Under the pieces are notes generated by a model that did not search any database, was not told the origin of the DNA, and saw only the letters and a list, made by a program, of their open reading frames with translations. Position numbers and translations under genes: made by a program. DNA of 64,000 nt from the NCBI RefSeq assembly GCF_000526775.1, contig NZ_JAGS01000001.1:124001-188000 (forward strand), written 5' to 3'. Below, piece by piece: positions 60,354-64,000 of the stretch; the first letter of the stretch is position 1; each line of letters begins with the position of its first letter. The DNA comes from Ruminococcus albus AD2013. GTDB lineage: Bacteria; Bacillota; Clostridia; Oscillospirales; Ruminococcaceae.

Positions 60354-61100
60354 GTGAAATTACTTGAGATAAAGAACCTCCGCAAAAGCTTCGATGACCT
60401 TGAGGTGCTGAAAGATATCAGCATGGACGTTAACGAGGGACAGGTGGTGTCGATACTGGGTCCTTCAGGTTCGGGAAAATCCACGCTGTTAAGATGTATG
60501 TCGATGCTTGAAAAGGTGGACGGCGGCACTATGGTGTACTGCGGAAAGACCGCGGTGGATAATGCGAAATATATGCCTAAAAAAGAGCTGAAAGAGATCA
60601 AGAGCTATTTTTCGCTGGTGTTCCAGAACTTCAATCTGTTCCCGCATTATACGGTGATGAAGAACATCTGTGATGCGCCGATACACGTTATGAAGCGCAA
60701 CAAGGCAGAAGTAAGACGCGATGCCGAGGTGCTGCTTGAAAAGATGGGTCTTGCTGAAAGGGCGGACTATTATCCCTATCAGCTTTCGGGCGGACAGCAG
60801 CAGCGTGTTGCGATAGCAAGGGCTCTGAACATGAAGCCGAAGATGCTGTTCTTTGATGAACCGACCTCGGCGCTTGACCCTGAGCTTACGGCAGAGATAC
60901 TGAAAGTTCTGAAAGAACTGGCAGAGGAGAAGATGACTATGGTGATAGTCACACACGAGATAGCCTTTGCAAGGAGCATATCCGACCATGTGGTATTCAT
61001 GGACGGCGGCGTCATCGTGGAGCAGGGCAAGCCTGCTGACGTTATCGACAATCCCTCAAACGAGAGAACACAGGCTTTTCTTAGAAAGCTTGAACAGTGA
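60354..61100 (+). CDS. Amino-acid ABC transporter ATP-binding protein
   Basis: This is a 248-residue GlnQ-type ATPase. Walker A is GPSGSGKST (near residue 36), the Q-loop is in SLVFQNFNLFPH, the signature is LSGGQQQRVAIARAL and Walker B is MLFFDEPTSALDPEL. The switch His is in VTHEIAFARS. The start is GTG at 60354, seven bases after GGAGGT. It completes a binding protein-permease-ATPase set and is followed by a strong terminator. Confidence 0.96.
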   Translation: MKLLEIKNLRKSFDDLEVLKDISMDVNEGQVVSILGPSGSGKSTLLRCMSMLEKVDGGTMVYCGKTAVDNAKYMPKKELKEIKSYFSLVFQNFNLFPHYTVMKNICDAPIHVMKRNKAEVRRDAEVLLEKMGLAERADYYPYQLSGGQQQRVAIARALNMKPKMLFFDEPTSALDPELTAEILKVLKELAEEKMTMVIVTHEIAFARSISDHVVFMDGGVIVEQGKPADVIDNPSNERTQAFLRKLEQ

Positions 61101-61106
61101 TATTTG

Positions 61107-61143
61107 CGGACTGTCGCGAAAAGGTACGGCAGTCCGTTTTTTT
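61107..61143 (+). terminator. Terminator of the amino-acid ABC operon
   Basis: A 10-base stem (CGGACTGTCG / CGGCAGTCCG, one G-T wobble) is followed by eight or more T residues, just after the ATPase stop codon. Confidence 0.9.
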
Positions 61144-61252
61144 TGTACAGTATAGCTGAAAACGAGATATAAAGTTTGTGTTTTCCTGATATTGACATTT
61201 TTGCTGTAAACTGATATAATCACGGCAGATAATATCATGGAGGGTGAAGGCT

Positions 61253-61648
61253 ATGAAAAAGAAAGTTATAATAGCAGTATTGCTTTGTGTTCTTGTTGGG
61301 GCAGTTGTGGCGATTTTTGTTTTTGTGAAGAATGACAGCGGGAAGTCCTCAGTTTCATCTGCCGAACTGATAACCGACCCTGAAAAGATAAAAAATCTGA
61401 TAGATAACTGCATAGAGGAAAATGGATACAAATATGGTGTTAGGGTGGAAATACAGGATTCAAATCGTTGGATACATGATGAACCTAATCACGATATTGT
61501 AATTGTTGGGCTTTTTATAAGTTATAAAAATCGTTCTAAAATCGAAAATTGGGATGAGTATCTTGGCGGTATTCGAGAAAAAGTACTTGAATGTATTTCG
61601 GATAATAACATTGATAAAAACTATGTGATAATAGATCAGACGGAATGA
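61253..61648 (+). CDS. Small membrane-anchored protein of unknown function
   Basis: This is a 131-residue protein. The start MKKKVIIAVLLCVLVGAVV follows GGAGGG at eight bases, whereas the in-frame GTG at 61244 lies within that ribosome binding site. One N-terminal helix anchors a small extracytoplasmic domain with IKNLIDNCIEENGYKYGVRVEIQD and a C-terminal NIDKNYVIIDQ strand. The family is not recognised. Lower G+C than neighbours in the second half (many AAT, AAA and ATA codons) suggests recent acquisition or weak selection. Confidence 0.65.
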   Translation: MKKKVIIAVLLCVLVGAVVAIFVFVKNDSGKSSVSSAELITDPEKIKNLIDNCIEENGYKYGVRVEIQDSNRWIHDEPNHDIVIVGLFISYKNRSKIENWDEYLGGIREKVLECISDNNIDKNYVIIDQTE

Positions 61649-61678
61649 TAGTATCCGCTGCTATAACGAAACCCTTTT

Positions 61679-61710
61679 CGCACCCGCAATGACCCGCGGG
61701 TGCGTTTTCA
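61679..61710 (+). terminator. Terminator of the small membrane protein gene
   Basis: CGCACCCGC pairs with GCGGGTGCG around a short loop, followed by TTTTC, 30 bases after the stop codon. Confidence 0.8.
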
Positions 61711-61830
61711 TATATTTTCTATAAGTTCATATGTTAATAAATCTGAGGTTATGGGCTATCCTGCACTAAAAATATTACGAAATTTTTGTAAATATCTTGC
61801 AGAAAGATTTGAAAAAACGTGCTGACCCCC

Positions 61831-61859
61831 TTGTAAAAAATCAGGTTTTATGTTACAAT
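61831..61859 (+). promoter_or_regulatory. Promoter of the cellobiose phosphorylase gene
   Basis: TTGTAA (61831-61836) and TACAAT (61854-61859) are 17 bases apart, so transcription should begin near 61866. Confidence 0.75.
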
Positions 61860-61865
61860 AACAGT

Positions 61866-61879
61866 AACGCATATGCGTT
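61866..61879 (+). promoter_or_regulatory. 14-base palindrome at the start of transcription, candidate operator
   Basis: The perfect palindrome AACGCATATGCGTT begins at the predicted +1 of the phosphorylase transcript. Such a position and symmetry suit a repressor of the LacI or GntR type that answers to cellobiose, which is inference. Confidence 0.5.
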
Positions 61880-61919
61880 CGGAATACGATATGAAAATAA
61901 TATTAAGGAGAGAATGACA

Positions 61920-64000
61920 ATGCAGTATGGTTATTTTGATCTGAAAAACAAGGAATATGTCATCACCCGCCCTGATACTCCCGCTCCCTGGGCAAACTAT
62001 CTCGGTTCACCCGAGTACGGCGCTATCGTTTCAAACAACGGCGGCGGCTACAGCTTTGTCAAGAGCGGTGCTAACGGAAGAATAGCAAGATACCGTTTCA
62101 ACTCGAACATCGGTCTCCCCGGCAGATATGTCTACATAAGAGACAATGATGCAAAGGATTACTGGTCTGCTACATGGCAGCCCGTAGGCAAGAGCCTTGA
62201 CGAGTACAAGACAGAGTGCCGTCACGGTACAGCTTATACCACCATCACTTCACAGTACAGCGGCATCAAGAGTGAGCTAACTTACTATGTGCCCCTGAAC
62301 AAGACCTATGAGGTATGGAGAGTAAAGGTAACTAACGAGAGCGATAAGGCAAGAAACCTTTCAACTTGGGGCTTTATCGAGTTCACCAACGAAAATAACT
62401 ACGAGCAGGATCAGGTAAATCTCCAGTACACCCTGTTCATCACACGTACCTCCTTTGAGGGCAATAAGATAGTACAGCACATCAACGAAAACAGCGGCAA
62501 GGACGCTAACGGCTCCAACCACAGAGAGAGATTCTTCGGTCTGGTGGGCGCTGACGTAAGTGCTTACAATGGTAATCTCGACAGCTTCATCGGCGCTTAC
62601 AGAGATTACGGCAACCCTATCGCAGTTGAGAGCGGCAAGTGCAATAACGTGCTCAACTACAACTCCAATGCCTGCGGTGCTTTGCAGTCTGATTTCACAC
62701 TGGCAGCAGGCGAGACCAAGGAGCTTATATTCATTCTCGGTCAGAAAGACCCCATCACCGCAGAGAACATCATGAGCGAATACAAGGCTGCGGGCAAGGT
62801 AGATGCCGAGGTAAAGGAACTTGTTGATTACTGGCACGGTCAGCTGAACAACTTCCAGGTTGAGACTCCTTCCGAGGAATTCAACAACATGGTCGATGTT
62901 TGGAACGCTTACCAGTGCTTCATCACATTCATCTGGTCGAGAGCTGCTTCATTTATATACTGCGGTCTGAGAAATGGTTACGGTTACAGAGATACCGTTC
63001 AGGATATTCAGGGTATTATCCACATCAATCCCGAGCTGGCTGCTGAGAAGATCAGATTCATGCTTTCCGCACAGGTATCCAACGGCGGCGGTCTGCCTCT
63101 GGTTAAGTTCGACCACAAGGCAGGTCACGAGACTTGTCCCGATGAGAATGACGAAAACAGCGTATACGCTAAGGAGACAGGTCACCCCTCTTACCGTGCA
63201 GACGATGCTCTGTGGCTCTTCCCGACTATCGTTAAGTATATCGGTGAGACAGGCAACAAGGCATTCCTGGACGAAGTTATCGTATATGCAGAAGAGGGCG
63301 GCGGAGAGGCTACCGTTTACGAGCACCTCAAGAACGCTATCAGATTCTCACAGGAGAGACTGGGTGCACACAATATGCCCGCAGGTCTCCACGCTGACTG
63401 GAATGACTGCCTGAGATTGGGCAAGCAGGGCGAATCCACCTTCGTTGCATTCCAGCTGTACTACGCTATGAGCGTTATCAAGGGCTATGCCGAGGAGAGA
63501 AAGGATACCGATTATATCGAGTACATCACCAAGGCACAGGCTGACCTTTCCAAGGCACTTTCCGATTGCTGGGACGAGGACAGATTCATCAGAGGTATCC
63601 GCGACAACGGCGTTATCGTTGGTGCGAAGAAAGACCCCGAGGCTTCAATGTGGCTGAATCCCCAGAGCTGGGCAGTTATTTCGGGCTTTGCAAGCAAGGA
63701 GCAGGCTGAAAAGTCTCTCGACAAGGTACACGAGATACTGAACACTCCTTACGGCGTAAAGCTGATGGATCCTCCTTATGTAGACCACTACTTCGACGGT
63801 GCGCTGATGCACATCTTCAACCCCGACACCAAGGAGAACGGCGGTATATTCAGCCAGACACAGGGCTGGATAATCCTGGCAGAATCCCTGATGGGTCACG
63901 GCAACAGAGCTTTCGAGTACTTCAAGGAGAGCGCACCTGCAAGCATGAACGACAAGGCAGAGCAGAGAGTGATGGAGCCATACGTACACGGTCAGTTCAC
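61920..64000 (+). CDS. Cellobiose phosphorylase, GH94 (3' end outside window)
   Basis: This cytoplasmic enzyme splits cellobiose with phosphate to glucose 1-phosphate and glucose, saving ATP in cellulose users. Translation begins at the ATG at 61920 behind AAGGAGAG. About 693 of the roughly 800 codons expected for the family are visible. The opening MQYGYFDLKNKEYVITRPDTP matches the family, as do GNPIAVESGKCNN and RNGYGYRDTVQDIQG. The catalytic general acid is D493 in HADWNDCLRLGKQGES. The N-terminal beta-sandwich, linker and alpha/alpha barrel follow in order. Related GH94 enzymes act on cellodextrin or cellobionate, but the loop sequence favours cellobiose. Codon bias is strong, implying high expression. 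Confidence 0.93.
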   Translation, partial: MQYGYFDLKNKEYVITRPDTPAPWANYLGSPEYGAIVSNNGGGYSFVKSGANGRIARYRFNSNIGLPGRYVYIRDNDAKDYWSATWQPVGKSLDEYKTECRHGTAYTTITSQYSGIKSELTYYVPLNKTYEVWRVKVTNESDKARNLSTWGFIEFTNENNYEQDQVNLQYTLFITRTSFEGNKIVQHINENSGKDANGSNHRERFFGLVGADVSAYNGNLDSFIGAYRDYGNPIAVESGKCNNVLNYNSNACGALQSDFTLAAGETKELIFILGQKDPITAENIMSEYKAAGKVDAEVKELVDYWHGQLNNFQVETPSEEFNNMVDVWNAYQCFITFIWSRAASFIYCGLRNGYGYRDTVQDIQGIIHINPELAAEKIRFMLSAQVSNGGGLPLVKFDHKAGHETCPDENDENSVYAKETGHPSYRADDALWLFPTIVKYIGETGNKAFLDEVIVYAEEGGGEATVYEHLKNAIRFSQERLGAHNMPAGLHADWNDCLRLGKQGESTFVAFQLYYAMSVIKGYAEERKDTDYIEYITKAQADLSKALSDCWDEDRFIRGIRDNGVIVGAKKDPEASMWLNPQSWAVISGFASKEQAEKSLDKVHEILNTPYGVKLMDPPYVDHYFDGALMHIFNPDTKENGGIFSQTQGWIILAESLMGHGNRAFEYFKESAPASMNDKAEQRVMEPYVHGQF

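Overview
The window looks like chromosome from a Gram-positive, low-to-moderate-GC anaerobe of the Ruminococcaceae, most like a cellulolytic Ruminococcus such as R. albus. The main clues are a secreted subtilase ending in a type I dockerin, a GH94 cellobiose phosphorylase, Rex, a three-subunit proton-translocating transhydrogenase, diaminopimelate dehydrogenase, and spore-type genes (spoIID-like and a gerA-B-C operon). Many promoters are near-perfect TTGACA/TTTACT-N17-TATAAT. The assignment to a genus is inference. No tRNA, rRNA, CRISPR array or intact transposase was seen.

Region 1 (1-8.3 kb): a truncated SGNH sialate/acetyl-xylan-type esterase, galE, and a cell-surface glycopolymer operon. 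That operon holds two glycosyl/CDP-glycerol-transferase-like proteins and a small lipoprotein. A DUF4867 cupin-like gene is read the other way. Region 2 (8.3-24 kb): the dockerin subtilase, whiA, rex, an NlpC/P60 peptidoglycan hydrolase, a SpoIID-like protein, a long-palindrome element, a CPBP-like membrane protein, tadA and DUF1294. The recR-ybaB-dnaX operon follows, with the signal recognition particle RNA directly upstream, then an HtrA protease.

Region 3 (24-38 kb): the ger operon, the pnt operon, a lipoprotein/TPR/Sm-multidrug-export group, a TtcA-like PP-loop enzyme, and a stand-alone structured transcript of about 350 nt with an embedded 47-codon ORF. A HAD phosphatase and an acyl-CoA synthetase come next. 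Region 4 (39-45 kb): an ExbB/ExbD-like motor pair with a third membrane protein and a patatin lipase, a frameshifted SMI1/KNR4 (SUKH) gene, a metallophosphoesterase and a Sapep/PepV dipeptidase.

Region 5 (45-53 kb): three co-oriented signalling proteins. They are a cytoplasmic LacI-type ligand-binding domain fused to an EAL domain and a beta-solenoid, a FIST sensor with degenerate GGDEF plus EAL, and a LacI-type sensor with no recognised output domain. This looks like a dedicated cyclic-di-GMP locus and is the strongest candidate for an undescribed system. Just upstream lies about 600 nt of densely paired, gene-free sequence with a minus-strand terminator, possibly a large ornate RNA or a repeat element. 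Region 6 (54-64 kb): ddh, a 7TM protein with a degenerate kinase module, a NarL-type kinase/regulator pair, a complete polar amino-acid ABC transporter, a small membrane protein and the start of the cellobiose phosphorylase gene. The last has a 14-bp palindrome at its predicted transcription start.
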